A DNA stretch of 36,070 nt from Limosilactobacillus caviae (GCF_014635905.1 NZ_BMDS01000011.1:1-36070), one strand, 5' to 3'; positions 1-8,530 are shown, counted from the first letter of the stretch. Program-made: numbers and translations. The notes: generated by a model from the letters alone, not told the origin.

Positions 1-522
1 TGTGGATTTAACCGAACGAAATTCATCAAAGCACAGGTTGTGCGGCAGCTTAGCCATTCGATAATGCGATTTGCCGCGTTCTTTAATTGTACGGCGAACA
101 CTGCTTGGTGAGCAGTGACAGACGCGGGCAATTAGTTTACCGTTTAAGCCTTCTTTGGCAAATTCCATGATTTGGTTTTTCAATTGACCGGATAAGGTTT
201 GATTATTAGCAGTTAAATTGGTTGTAGCGCCAAAAGTAGTCTGACATTGGCGACAATAGTAACGCTGTTTCCACAATTCAAGTTCATAGCGAATACCATT
301 TAAACTTTGAAGGCGAACATGGGCTTTACGGAAGCCGTTTTTAACAACCGCCGCAAATCCACAATGCCTGCATTGCTTAATAGGGTAAGAAAGCCGGGCT
401 TTAATTAGCTTAGTATGTTCTTGATCTACCGAATTAGAGGCTGGTAAGTCAATCACATCAGTTATTCGAATATTAGAGTCTTTAATTTCAAGGAGACTTA
501 AGATAAAATTGTTTTAGGACAT
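1..522 (-). pseudogene. ISL3-family transposase, N-terminal part, stop at codon 3
   Basis: Read on the minus strand, an ATG at 522-520 follows an AAGAAGG ribosome site. The third codon is TAA (516-514), which looks like a CAA-to-TAA change. After that the frame stays open to the window edge. The translation has the ISL3 layout: a zinc-ribbon region with two CxxC pairs (QCRHCGF and YYCRQCQ), then a helix-turn-helix region (GKLIARVCHCSPSSVRRTIKERGK) and the start of the catalytic part (CFDEFRSVKS). The rest lies outside the window. The early stop probably silences it unless an internal start is used. The family call rests on the zinc-ribbon and FDEFRSVKS pattern recalled from lactobacillar ISL3 elements. 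Confidence 0.8.
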
Positions 523-606
523 CTGCATAACCTTCTTTACATGATTTTTGTGGTGAATTGATTGTACAACATAAGGGCAGCAGTTGTCCTTTTTGCGTAC
601 AAAAAA

Positions 607-633
607 CTGGCATTGATTTTGTATCAATACCAG
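607..633. repeat. Imperfect inverted repeat upstream of the ISL3 transposase
   Basis: CTGGCATTGAT (607-617) and ATCAATACCAG (623-633) form an 11-bp stem with one C/T mismatch around a 5-nt loop. It sits between the ISL3 transposase start and the IS3 relic. It could be part of an IS end or a protective hairpin of the element. No function is assigned. Confidence 0.4.
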
Positions 634-639
634 AAAGTG

Positions 640-1085
640 TATACCCAATTTTGTCTGAATACGGTATTTGTTATAAAACTAAATCCATTCATTAATTACT
701 TGGCTTAATTCCCTTTGATTAGCGTAACTAGTATTAGAGAAAATTCCGCTTTTAACTTACTAAAGACCGTTTCATAAGCTGCGCTGTCCAGACCAGTTGC
801 TCGATGAAACATACTTAGCCTAATTGAAGAACCTTTCGCCATGTTCGATGTTAATAGTGTCATCCTTGTTTGGTGTGAAGGATTAACTGATAACCAGTAG
901 GTGACTTAAGCATTTGATGAAGTAGAGTTAAAGCGAACTGAAGATTAGGATGCTAACTAACTGACCAAGTGAAAATTTGACGAGTTGCTAAATCCTTAAT
1001 GATTTCTATATAAACTTTCTTATCGTTATGAGTTTTTAATTTGGTAATATTAAAAGCTATTTTCTAATATCTACGATTACTCCTA
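640..1085 (-). pseudogene. IS3-family orfB transposase relic
   Basis: On the minus strand several frames carry recognisable IS3 orfB pieces in the right order. First is KVYIEIIKDLATRQIFTWSVS, the segment around the second catalytic region. Then LDSAAYETVFSKLKAEF, the region with the last catalytic Glu. Last is FYNKYRIQTKLG, the conserved C-terminal block. Frame changes and in-frame stops interrupt it, so it cannot make a transposase. It is probably older than the ISL3 copy beside it because it is more decayed. Confidence 0.65.
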
Positions 1086-1973
1086 AAAGCTCGCTTAAGT
1101 TTATCCCTGTTATTATCATTAGGGCCCTTAGATGAATTATAATTCCGAATCCTACGATTATATTTGGTACACTTTATTCTCATTTCATACACCAAGCGTT
1201 GGATGCACTTGTGATTTTGTACCTTCTTACCAATTAAAAGTTAATAGTTTCGAATTTGAGCGCTTAAATGGTGTACGCAGTATTCAGCTAATAGTAAAAG
1301 AGACATCTAAATAACCGCTTTAAGCTTTTCCCCATTCTGGGATATTCAAACCAATTTTGCTAATACTAATTAAGTTGACAGGGAAATGCATCAATCATTA
1401 ACAGGTGTTTGTCCTTGAAATCATAAATTACTTGCGTGAATTCTTTTTTGGACGCTTTCTCAAGGCTGTCAATTTTTTTGAGGTCTCGAGCTATATCTTT
1501 AAAAATAAGTTTTCTGTAGGGCTTGGTTCTGATTTTGAAGTTGAAGCAGTTTGTTTTGTTTCTTGTCGTATCATTTGACCATTTTTTAATTTTCCTTCTA
1601 CAGTGTGATTTCAATAAAGCTTGTGAACTTATTATAGATAACTTTCTGTTTAGATATTAAAGCAGGCTAACGAAAAGCAAAGTGAATACAAATTTCAGAT
1701 ATTGACGCCAAATTTTCTTGTTTCAACTTTACCAGATTTAGGCGGAAATTCTAAGTCACTTTAGGTGGGTTAAGCAGTGCCTTTTTACCGAATTTTGCAT
1801 AAATTCCCACGCAAATTCGGCAATACAATATTTAGTTCTTACATCGACTAAGCTAGTTGTCCCTTTGATATACTCTCTTCAATTTATCACTAATTTTAGT
1901 CACAAAAATACTTCCAGAATTGGTGAAGTGTTTTCCCTCATAGTTAGGCAAAAAATTTTATAGGGGGGAAGCT
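1086..1973. other. Degenerate intergenic stretch between IS relics
   Basis: About 890 bases without a credible intact gene. The upstream part of the minus-strand IS3 relic probably continues into it. An 82-codon open frame on the minus strand (1614-1366), with a Lys/Arg-rich N-terminus, shows no family I can name and has no clear ribosome site. It may be another transposase fragment. Nothing else is supported. Confidence 0.4.
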
Positions 1974-3010
1974 ATGACTAGTTTTGAAATTAAACTTTAA
2001 GCGGTTCAGATATACCTGTCTTGATTCGGTTCAACGATGATTACCTGAAGGTTGGGCATTAGAAGGAAAATATTTGTGGGGTATTTGTTATATAAAATAT
2101 GGTGTTTAAGGCCTAGAAATTCGTTCACCCCAGTTTTATTATGGTGATTTTAAGTTAAAAGTCTTAAAATGAAAAAACAACACAATGTCTCGTATCCACA
2201 AATAGTACTTCAACTTGATATTAGTAATTCGGGGACCATCGTTAACTCGCAAAGAATTCCTGAGGAACATGGTATTGAGGCCTTGTTTACCAGAAGGCGA
2301 TGGGCAAAAATACATAATTACTAATTATAATCACTAAGCTAGTGCAGTTATCAGAGTAATGCTTAAAGACTGAAACTCGGGCTTTTTTAAATGGAGCACG
2401 AATTTCTAAAAAACTAACGGCCTTAGTTTAACGGTGCTACCATTCAAAGAAGAATATCAAAGTATCCAAGAACTAAGGCATGAATTTGGATTTAGCTTAA
2501 CGAAAATTTTATCATACACAACCATTAAGCGGACTATATTTTATTATTAAGTAAGTCGCCGGGAAGCCAAATATAATCAAAAATTATTTCAAATTATTAA
2601 AGAAACCAAGCAACATAATCTTGACTATGGCTATTGGCTTGTAACCAATGAGCTAACTACCGTGGAATTAAAGTTAATTACAAACGAGTTAGCTGTCTAA
2701 TGCGTGAGAGAATGGACAATCATCACAGCTGCATAATCGTCAGGTTCGGAAATACGGTTTGTAGATTGATTCTCGAGGCAAGAAGAACATGAATCGGTTT
2801 AACAATGTTCGTCCTTATCAGAAAATGGTAACTGATGTGAGTGAATATCGCTATGGCAACATGAGCTGGGATGAAAGGTTTTATCTTTCACTAATTAAAG
2901 ATCTCTGTTTTGGTGAGATCGTTAGTTATAATATTAACGGTCACCATACTGATTTTGTAATGAAGCTGTTGTTAGAACCAAGTATCTACCGCATGACAGT
3001 TATAGGCTAA
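1974..3010 (+). pseudogene. IS3-family element relic (orfA plus orfB)
   Basis: A purine-rich ribosome site (GGGGGGAA, about 1962-1970) precedes ATG 1974. The orfA head reads MTSFEIKL, then a stop, then AVQIYL, matching the start of IS150-like orfA (Tc1-like helix-turn-helix). Further on, orfB segments appear in changing frames. These include an ELRHEFGFSL-like region and, at 2789-3010, QKMVTDVSEYRYGNMS...ERFYLSLIKDLCFGEIVSYNI, which carries the first catalytic Asp region of the DDE domain. The C-terminal half of orfB is missing. Multiple stops and shifts make it inactive. It lies immediately left of the AT-rich defence-like block and may have taken part in its arrival. Confidence 0.7.
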
Positions 3011-3157
3011 AAAGATTGATAAATTTAGTATACAAAAATGCAGAAAAACCGATAATTTTAAACCGCCGATGTTCTACATTTTATAGTCATCCTCTACAAA
3101 TAAGGTGTTTGAAAATTTAGGATTAATTTCAAACCAGAAAAATAGTCTGTTTGTAAA

Positions 3158-3204
3158 AAGTGTTTTTCAATGTAAAAAAACATTTCTTACATTGAAAAAC
3201 ACTT
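3158..3204. promoter_or_regulatory. Perfect 18-bp palindrome overlapping the -35 box
   Basis: AAGTGTTTTTCAATGTAA (3158-3175) and its exact reverse complement (3187-3204) flank an 11-nt centre. The right arm contains TTGAAA (3192-3197). Seventeen bases further lies TATACT (3215-3220), a good -10. There is no U-tract after the stem, which argues against a terminator. The placement across the -35 suggests an operator for autoregulation of the methylase module, but a cruciform or a mobile-element end is possible. Confidence 0.6.
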
Positions 3205-3220
3205 AAATATGTTATATACT
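3192..3220 (+). promoter_or_regulatory. Promoter of the half-HsdS gene
   Basis: TTGAAA and TATACT are separated by 17 bases. Transcription would start near 3227, only about 13 nt before the TTG start codon at 3240, with the GAGGTG ribosome site at 3227-3232. The leader would therefore be very short, and the -35 is embedded in the palindrome. Confidence 0.55.
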
Positions 3221-3239
3221 TTTCGTGAGGTGAAAAGAT

Positions 3240-3788
3240 TTGAAACTTAAGGACGTTGCAAAAATAGAATCTGGTAAAAATAAGGATAGGCTTGATAAAA
3301 AAGATTTAATTAATCAATATACTGCTGAAGATGCTTTGAATGATTTTTATTTAATGGCTAACGAAATTGAAAATAGTTCTAATATTATAACTTTTGATTT
3401 ATATTCTAAGGCCAATAGTTATAATTCGAGAGTAATATCACAAAAAAATCTATCTAAGATAATATTAAATCAAAAGATGTGCAAGATAACAGTTGATAAA
3501 AGCAAAATTTCTCCGTATTATCTTTGTTATCTTTTGAATGAAGATGATTATATTCAAAAGCAAAAGAGATTATATACTCAAGGATCATTTATAGAACGAT
3601 TGAAACCTTCATTTTTGTGTAATCTGAAAATTCTTTTACCAAGTTTAGAAAAACAAAAATTAATTGGTGAACTATATGTCAGGTCAATATATCAAAATTT
3701 TTTAAAAAAGAAATTAGCCGATGAAAGCTTAACTCAAAATAAAGAATTATTACGACAATTTGCAAAGAAGGCAAAGAGCTATGAATAA
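3240..3788 (+). CDS. Half-size type I restriction specificity (HsdS-like) protein
   Basis: A protein of 182 residues starting at TTG, chosen because GAGGTG lies 7 nt upstream and no ATG is better placed. The N-terminus (KLKDVAKIESGKN) is the usual opening of an HsdS target-recognition domain. The C-terminal part (LPSLEKQKLIGEL, then a basic helix) is the usual domain end and conserved spacer helix. Normal HsdS proteins have two such domains and about 400 residues; this has one. From family knowledge, single-domain S proteins can dimerise and then recognise a palindromic target. It stands 149 bases upstream of hsdM in the same direction, so it probably gives that methylase its DNA specificity. 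It is AT-rich like its neighbours, which suggests transfer. It could also be an antirestriction or regulatory S fragment. Confidence 0.7.
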   Translation: MKLKDVAKIESGKNKDRLDKKDLINQYTAEDALNDFYLMANEIENSSNIITFDLYSKANSYNSRVISQKNLSKIILNQKMCKITVDKSKISPYYLCYLLNEDDYIQKQKRLYTQGSFIERLKPSFLCNLKILLPSLEKQKLIGELYVRSIYQNFLKKKLADESLTQNKELLRQFAKKAKSYE

Positions 3789-3869
3789 GTCTTTAATTTT
3801 ATTATTGTTAATTGTAGCTATCAAGTACTAGTTGTTAATTTTATAATAGTAAGGCGGAAAATTGTTAAA

Positions 3870-3897
3870 ACATTATAATTAGTATAAGTTGTAATGT
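3870..3897. promoter_or_regulatory. Inverted repeat upstream of hsdM
   Basis: ACATTATAA (3870-3878) and TTGTAATGT (3889-3897) form a 9-bp stem with one G-T pair around 10 bases. It is in the 149-bp gap before hsdM. It may be a second operator of the module or a weak mRNA hairpin. There is no strong promoter consensus beside it. Confidence 0.3.
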
Positions 3898-3940
3898 CTC
3901 AGTTTAAGTTTGTGAAAAAAGATTAGGAGCTTATGAATTG

Positions 3941-5506
3941 ATGAACAAAGAAAAAATAGTAAGTCAATTATGGGAAGTAGAAAAGCGTCTAAAGAATAAT
4001 ATGGATGCAAATGAATATCAAAATTATGTTTTGGCTTTTTTGTTTTATCGATATCTTTCTGAGCGTCAAGAGAAATGTATGATTAAAAGCGGACTAATTG
4101 ATGTTGTAGAAAGTAAAAATATAAACAAAGCATATAAGAAACAAGCGGAAGGCACATACCTAAATGATTATCTAACAGATATTACTCATTTACTTGGGTA
4201 TGCAATTGGGCCTGAATACACATGGGCGTCAATTATTAGTAGAGTTAATGCTAATAAACTTACTCCGTCCTACCTTCAAGACATGCTAGATAGCTTTAAT
4301 TACAATTTGAAGCTTAACAAGGACAACACTATACATACTTTTGATGGAATTCTTGATGATATGAAATTAGGTAATGTAATGCCGTCCCGTATAAAAGCTA
4401 TAGCAGATATTATTAGCTTCTTAGATGAAATTAAATACAAAGATGAGAAAGGTGAGGATAATCTGGGCGACCTTTATACTTATTTAATCCAACAATTTGC
4501 TATGAATTCTGGAAAAAAGGCTAGTGAATTTTATACCCCACATGAGATTTCTGAAGTTTTAGCTAAAATAGTAACGATAGATTTAGATCCAAACATAAAA
4601 AATCCTGAGGTATATGATTTTGCTTGTGGATCTGGCTCATTATTATTGACAGTTCAGGATCAACTTTTAGGCAAAAACTTAAAATATAGTGGACAAGAAG
4701 TAAATACTGCAACATACAATTTAGCACGAATGAATTTACTAATTCATGATATTAGTTACCAGAATATAATGTTGAAAAATGGAGATACCTTAAGAAAAGA
4801 TTGGCCTGAGTACGTTGACGAACATGGCATTAATCATCCTTGTGAGTTTGATATGGTAGTTGCTAATCCACCTTATTCAGCACGGTGGAATAATGAAGAT
4901 GAGAAATTAAAGGACGACCCCCGATTTAAGATGTATGGAGCATTGGCACCAAAGACTAAAGCTGATTATGCTTTTCTTTTACACGGTTTATATCATTTAA
5001 AGCAAGATGGTACAATGGCAATTATTTTGCCCCATGGGGTTTTATTTCGTGGTGCTAAAGAGGCGCAAATTCGCAAAATTCTATTGGAAAATAATCAAAT
5101 TGACACAATTATCGGGTTACCAGCAAACTTGCTTTATTCAACAGGAATTCCAGTGGTTATAATTGTATTGAAAAAACATAAGAATAATAGGAATGTATTA
5201 TTTATTGACGCAAGTAGAAATTTTGCAAAAGGGAAGAAGCAAAATTTCTTACGAAAAGAAGATATTAAAAAAATAATCAATACATACAAGAGGAGAAAAG
5301 ATATTGATAAATATGCTCATGTAGCGAGTTTAGATGAAATTGAAGAAAATGATTATAATCTTAATATTCCACGATATGTTGATACATTTGAACCAACGCC
5401 GCCTGTTGATCTTGGCAAGCTAAGAAAAGAGATGAAGGACACTCAAAGAGAGATTGAAGAGAATAGGAAAGAAATCTTGAAAATAATGAGGCAATTAGAT
5501 ATATAG
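3941..5506 (+). CDS. hsdM: Type I restriction-modification DNA methyltransferase subunit M
   Basis: An N6-adenine methylase of 521 residues, the usual HsdM length. Residues about 5-150 form the HsdM N-terminal helical domain (SQLWEVEKRL...FLFYRYLSER). SAM-binding motif I is VYDFACGSGSLLL (about 222-234). The catalytic motif IV is NPPY (309-312). The C-terminal tail, about 490-521, is a charged coiled coil expected to contact HsdS. AGGAG at 3925-3929 is 11 nt from ATG 3941 and 8 nt from an in-frame TTG at 3938, so either may be used. It follows the half-HsdS gene. No hsdR is in the window, so it may act as a solitary methylase, for host protection or epigenetic control, or its endonuclease may have been lost. 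Confidence 0.9.
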   Translation: MNKEKIVSQLWEVEKRLKNNMDANEYQNYVLAFLFYRYLSERQEKCMIKSGLIDVVESKNINKAYKKQAEGTYLNDYLTDITHLLGYAIGPEYTWASIISRVNANKLTPSYLQDMLDSFNYNLKLNKDNTIHTFDGILDDMKLGNVMPSRIKAIADIISFLDEIKYKDEKGEDNLGDLYTYLIQQFAMNSGKKASEFYTPHEISEVLAKIVTIDLDPNIKNPEVYDFACGSGSLLLTVQDQLLGKNLKYSGQEVNTATYNLARMNLLIHDISYQNIMLKNGDTLRKDWPEYVDEHGINHPCEFDMVVANPPYSARWNNEDEKLKDDPRFKMYGALAPKTKADYAFLLHGLYHLKQDGTMAIILPHGVLFRGAKEAQIRKILLENNQIDTIIGLPANLLYSTGIPVVIIVLKKHKNNRNVLFIDASRNFAKGKKQNFLRKEDIKKIINTYKRRKDIDKYAHVASLDEIEENDYNLNIPRYVDTFEPTPPVDLGKLRKEMKDTQREIEENRKEILKIMRQLDI

Positions 5507-5671
5507 CAAAAAAGATTGATAATAAAAATGAATTGGAAATTTTAATCTAAATAAGTAGAGTTTTGAAGAAGTTTGGGTGATTGTTTAGGTAAACGAAGAA
5601 GATATATAGTTAACCATGTATTAGCTTAGATAAAGAATTTTAAAATAGGCTAAGAATTAAGAGGTGTTTTA

Positions 5672-6484
5672 GTGTATAAAGCATTTGAACTGGAAATCGA
5701 GAGCAAACGTGATATAGATTTCATAAGTGTAATACCGAATGGTATTAATAACTATAGAGAGCAAATCAATGATGTACGCCAGTCGTTTATTAAGAATATT
5801 CAAAAAAACATACAATTAAAGGATGAAAGAGAAGTAGTTGATGTTTCAAAACTGAAGGAATTATGGTTTCCTCAAGAAAAGTATGATTGTTTCATTTCTC
5901 ATTCACATAAAGATGTGGATATTGCTAATAATCTTGCTTGTTGGCTAAAAAATGAATTTGGTTTAAATGCTTTTGTTGATTCAACTGTATGGGGGTATTC
6001 TGATGATTTATTATATCGGATAGACAATGATTATTGTTTATTAGAAAATAATGGCAAGAGAGTTTTTGATTATAATAAAAGAAATTACACTACTACTCAA
6101 ATTCATATAATATTAGTGTCTGCTTTAAGAGAAATGATTGCTGATTGTGAATGTATTCTTTTCTTAAATACTGATAATTCTATTAGTTTTGACATGTCAA
6201 AAGAAGTCACAGATTCTGCTTGGATTTTCGATGAATTACAGACCATTAGATTTATTCAAAAAAAGTTACCCAAAAGAGAAGTGAAAAGTGTAACAGATAA
6301 AAGTATACCAGTAAAAGATAGTGTTCCGTTATTTAAATATAGTGTAAATAAGGAAATAGGAAAGCTAGCTAAAATAGATATTGAAACATTAGTGGAATGG
6401 AAAAATAGGTGCAGGAGTAATAAACTTAATGATATTCCAACTCATCCATTGGATGTTTTATATAAAATAGTAAAAGAAGAATAG
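5672..6484 (+). CDS. TIR-domain protein, putative NAD+-processing immune protein
   Basis: A protein of 270 residues starting at GTG, with GAGGTG 5 nt upstream. Residues 1-70 form a helical N-terminal extension. Residues 71-200 look like a TIR domain: YDCFISHSHKD opens strand A, FVDSTVWGYSDDLL covers the BB-loop region, and W184-IFDEL-Q supplies Glu188 in the usual position of the TIR catalytic glutamate. The C-terminal 70 residues are unassigned. TIR proteins in bacteria cleave NAD+ or make cyclic ADP-ribose signals on phage sensing (Thoeris and related systems). It begins a tight row with a second TIR gene 12 bases downstream and three membrane-protein genes. No signal peptide or membrane segment is seen, so it should be cytosolic. 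Whether it senses, signals or kills cannot be told from sequence. Confidence 0.75.
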   Translation: MYKAFELEIESKRDIDFISVIPNGINNYREQINDVRQSFIKNIQKNIQLKDEREVVDVSKLKELWFPQEKYDCFISHSHKDVDIANNLACWLKNEFGLNAFVDSTVWGYSDDLLYRIDNDYCLLENNGKRVFDYNKRNYTTTQIHIILVSALREMIADCECILFLNTDNSISFDMSKEVTDSAWIFDELQTIRFIQKKLPKREVKSVTDKSIPVKDSVPLFKYSVNKEIGKLAKIDIETLVEWKNRCRSNKLNDIPTHPLDVLYKIVKEE

Positions 6485-6496
6485 GGAAAATAGAGA

Positions 6497-7185
6497 ATGG
6501 GATGTAAAATATTTGTTTCATATAAGTATGCAGATAATAGTGTTAAAAATCTGCCGGGTTATAGTAAGGGAATAGTTCGTGACTATGTTTCTTATTTGCA
6601 AGAAAATAGATTCAGTGGAGATGATTTAAATAAGGTCGAGAGTGATAATGAGGATTTAAGTGATTTTAAGACAGATACAATACGAAGTAAACTAAAAGAA
6701 AAATATGGGATTCATCGGTTACAGTTGTTCTAATATCACCTTGCATGATGGAAAAATTAAAAAGACAGGATGATCAATGGATACCATGGGAAATTTCATA
6801 TTCATTAAGAACTCAAATAAGAAATAAAAGAAGAAGTATTCCTAATGCATTGATAGCGGTAGTATTACCTGATATTGAGGATAGCTATGAATATTTCCTA
6901 ACATACTGGTCATATGAGGATAAGAATAATGAAAAATGTGTAGTAGAATCGATTAATAATAGTAATACTTTTGACATTATAAAAAATAATATGTTCAATC
7001 AAAAGAATCCAAGTATTGAAAGAATTAATGGAAGAACCGTGTATTATGGAGAATCATCCTATATGATTACTGTGAAATGGAAGGATTTTATTATTGATAC
7101 TGATAAATATATAAATAAAGCGCTTGGATTAAGAGATAAAATTGGTGACTACATAATATGTAAGAAGATTATTAAGGATAGTTAA
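6497..7185 (+). pseudogene. ThsB-like TIR protein, split by one frameshift
   Basis: The opening MGCKIFVSYKYADNSV...VRDYVSYLQE...DNEDLSDFK matches the start of the ThsB-type TIR family. At about 6707-6709 the frame changes by -1 and the first frame stops at 6733. Continuing in the other frame from GAT at 6709 gives DSSVTVVLISPCMM, then DQWIPWEISYSLRTQIR, which contains the family's WIPWEI motif with the probable catalytic Glu. The rest continues to 7185. Rejoined, the protein would have about 229 residues, the normal length. The shift is at a GGG run, so a sequencing error, a recent mutation or phase variation are all possible. A restart at ATG 6745 would lack the first TIR strands. It lies directly between the first TIR gene and the first membrane gene. 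Confidence 0.8.
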
Positions 7186-7611
7186 ATGGATAATAAAAGA
7201 TTTTATTTAAGGTTAATTGAAGAATCAATAGTTAGAATGGGAACCAACTCGTTTTTAATAAAGGGATGGTCGTTGACAGCAATTGGTGGTTTGATCACTC
7301 TTTACATTACAAAAATTAATTATTCGTGGGCTAGGAACTTACTACTTTTGTGTTTAGCGGTGTGCATAATTTTTTGGTTTAATGACGCATATTATTTATA
7401 CCAAGAGAGAAAATTCCGAAAATTATATAATAAAGCTAGACGATTGCGGGAAGAGGATATTGATTTTAATATGTCTCCTCCAAAGGATAGTAAACTATGC
7501 TTTTTGAAGTGTGCTTTTAGGCCAGTATTTTGTTCTTCCTATATAATAGTTTTATTGATTTTACTTATCCTGATAGTACATGAATTTCATATTCATATTG
7601 TAATTCGTTAA
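7186..7611 (+). CDS. Small membrane protein next to TIR genes, possible effector
   Basis: A protein of 141 residues whose ATG directly follows the TAA of the TIR gene; an AAGGAT ribosome site lies inside that gene's end, so translation is probably coupled. The N-terminus carries RMGTNSFLIKGW and then a hydrophobic segment (about 28-45). A second membrane segment with an aromatic end lies at about 50-68, followed by a basic loop (QERKFRKLYNKARRLRE). A third is near 115-135. I recall small bacterial proteins with the NSFxxKGW opening and the QERxFRKLY loop as hypothetical genes beside TIR proteins; this was not checked. By context it may be the membrane-acting partner of the TIR pair, such as a pore or depolarising effector. 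This is inference. Confidence 0.7.
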   Translation: MDNKRFYLRLIEESIVRMGTNSFLIKGWSLTAIGGLITLYITKINYSWARNLLLLCLAVCIIFWFNDAYYLYQERKFRKLYNKARRLREEDIDFNMSPPKDSKLCFLKCAFRPVFCSSYIIVLLILLILIVHEFHIHIVIR

Positions 7612-7660
7612 TTGTGCGAAATGTTGTAGAATACAGAAAGAGTAAAAATGGTATTAAATT

Positions 7661-7927
7661 TTGATAAGACGTCTTTCAACAAATGCATATATTATTAAAT
7701 TATTAAAAAAGCATAATTATAATTTTGAGATTATTATGCTAAATGTTATTTCAGTAGTAACTTTAATTGGTCAATTCTTAATAAAACGAGTTAGTGCATT
7801 TGCGTCAATCCTTTGCGTATCACTTATTTTGTTAAGTATTATCTATTTTATTGTAAATTGTATTAATAGGGTAATAGGATGGTTAGAATATAAATCGTTT
7901 AAGTATAAAACTCAGAATTTAAAATGA
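7661..7927 (+). CDS. Small two-helix membrane protein, start uncertain
   Basis: An open frame of 88 codons from TTG 7661 with two clear membrane segments, about residues 27-43 (IMLNVISVVTLIGQFLI) and 47-66, and a basic C-terminus. No ribosome site is correctly spaced for the TTG. The only plausible one (AGAAAGAG, about 7635-7642) sits 5 nt before ATG 7648, which is in another frame and stops after 16 codons. The native gene may therefore begin at 7648 and have suffered a frameshift near 7670. It overlaps the next gene by ATGA, so the two are translationally coupled. No family is recognised. Confidence 0.5.
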   Translation: MIRRLSTNAYIIKLLKKHNYNFEIIMLNVISVVTLIGQFLIKRVSAFASILCVSLILLSIIYFIVNCINRVIGWLEYKSFKYKTQNLK

Positions 7928-8457
7928 TGGTTTTTAATAATAAATGGGACCAAAATCCATCGTATGATTGTTTATCGTATATATCTAAATATTCGCGATA
8001 TAGTAAAAATGAATTGGATGATTTATTGAATAAAAGTAAAAGTTTCAATGGAGTTAATGCATTTGAACTATATCAGAAGTTAGTAGAATCACTTTATGTT
8101 TTTTCTACATTTGAGTTAAAGAATATGTATTCCTTTTTAAACATTAAATTTGACAAAAGTTTCTCAAATATATTTCATAGCAATCTATTTGTAACAATTT
8201 TTCTGTTTATGTTAACTACGGTTTTTGGAATAGATGTACATAATGGTAAAGTAGATTTAAGCAGTAGTTACTTGTATAAACTATTCAAATTGACTAATAA
8301 TTTAAGCATCGAAATTTTTAGTGTTTATGTTCTTTTTGTAGTGATATTATTTATATTGCTTATGTGGGTAGTGAAGAGAAAACAAAGGAGAACGGTACTA
8401 ATAATAATCGAAGCTGTAAAAAGAGTTTTAGAGTTAAAAGAAGGTAATTTAAGCTAA
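7924..8457 (+). CDS. Membrane protein with cytosolic N-terminal domain, unknown function
   Basis: A protein of 177 residues starting in the ATGA overlap with the previous gene. Residues 1-80 are soluble and charged (NPSYDCLSYISKYSRYSKNELDDLL, then ...GVNAFELYQKLVES...). Two membrane segments follow, at about 95-112 (VTIFLFMLTTVFGI) and 132-150 (VYVLFVVILFILLMWVV), then a basic tail. The order of soluble domain and two-helix anchor resembles partner and effector proteins of immune operons, but no family is recognised. It is AT-rich like the whole block and is the last intact gene of the island. The Fic remnant starts about 70 bases downstream. Confidence 0.65.
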   Translation: MMVFNNKWDQNPSYDCLSYISKYSRYSKNELDDLLNKSKSFNGVNAFELYQKLVESLYVFSTFELKNMYSFLNIKFDKSFSNIFHSNLFVTIFLFMLTTVFGIDVHNGKVDLSSSYLYKLFKLTNNLSIEIFSVYVLFVVILFILLMWVVKRKQRRTVLIIIEAVKRVLELKEGNLS

Positions 8458-8530
8458 ATAGTAAATATAGTTAATATGAGATTTCTTTTTAACTAGAAGA
8501 ACGATAAATGGAATAAATTTATTAAGTAGC

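Noticed and set aside
1132-1314. Plus-strand 60-codon open frame in the IS region
   Set aside because: Opposite to the IS3 relic, without a ribosome site or known similarity.
3158-3204. The 18-bp palindrome as a rho-independent terminator
   Set aside because: No T-run follows either arm in the right position, and it sits on a promoter rather than after a gene.
6700-6745. Programmed -1 frameshift in the ThsB-like gene
   Set aside because: No X XXY YYZ slippery heptamer or strong downstream structure at the junction; simple mutation or error is more likely.
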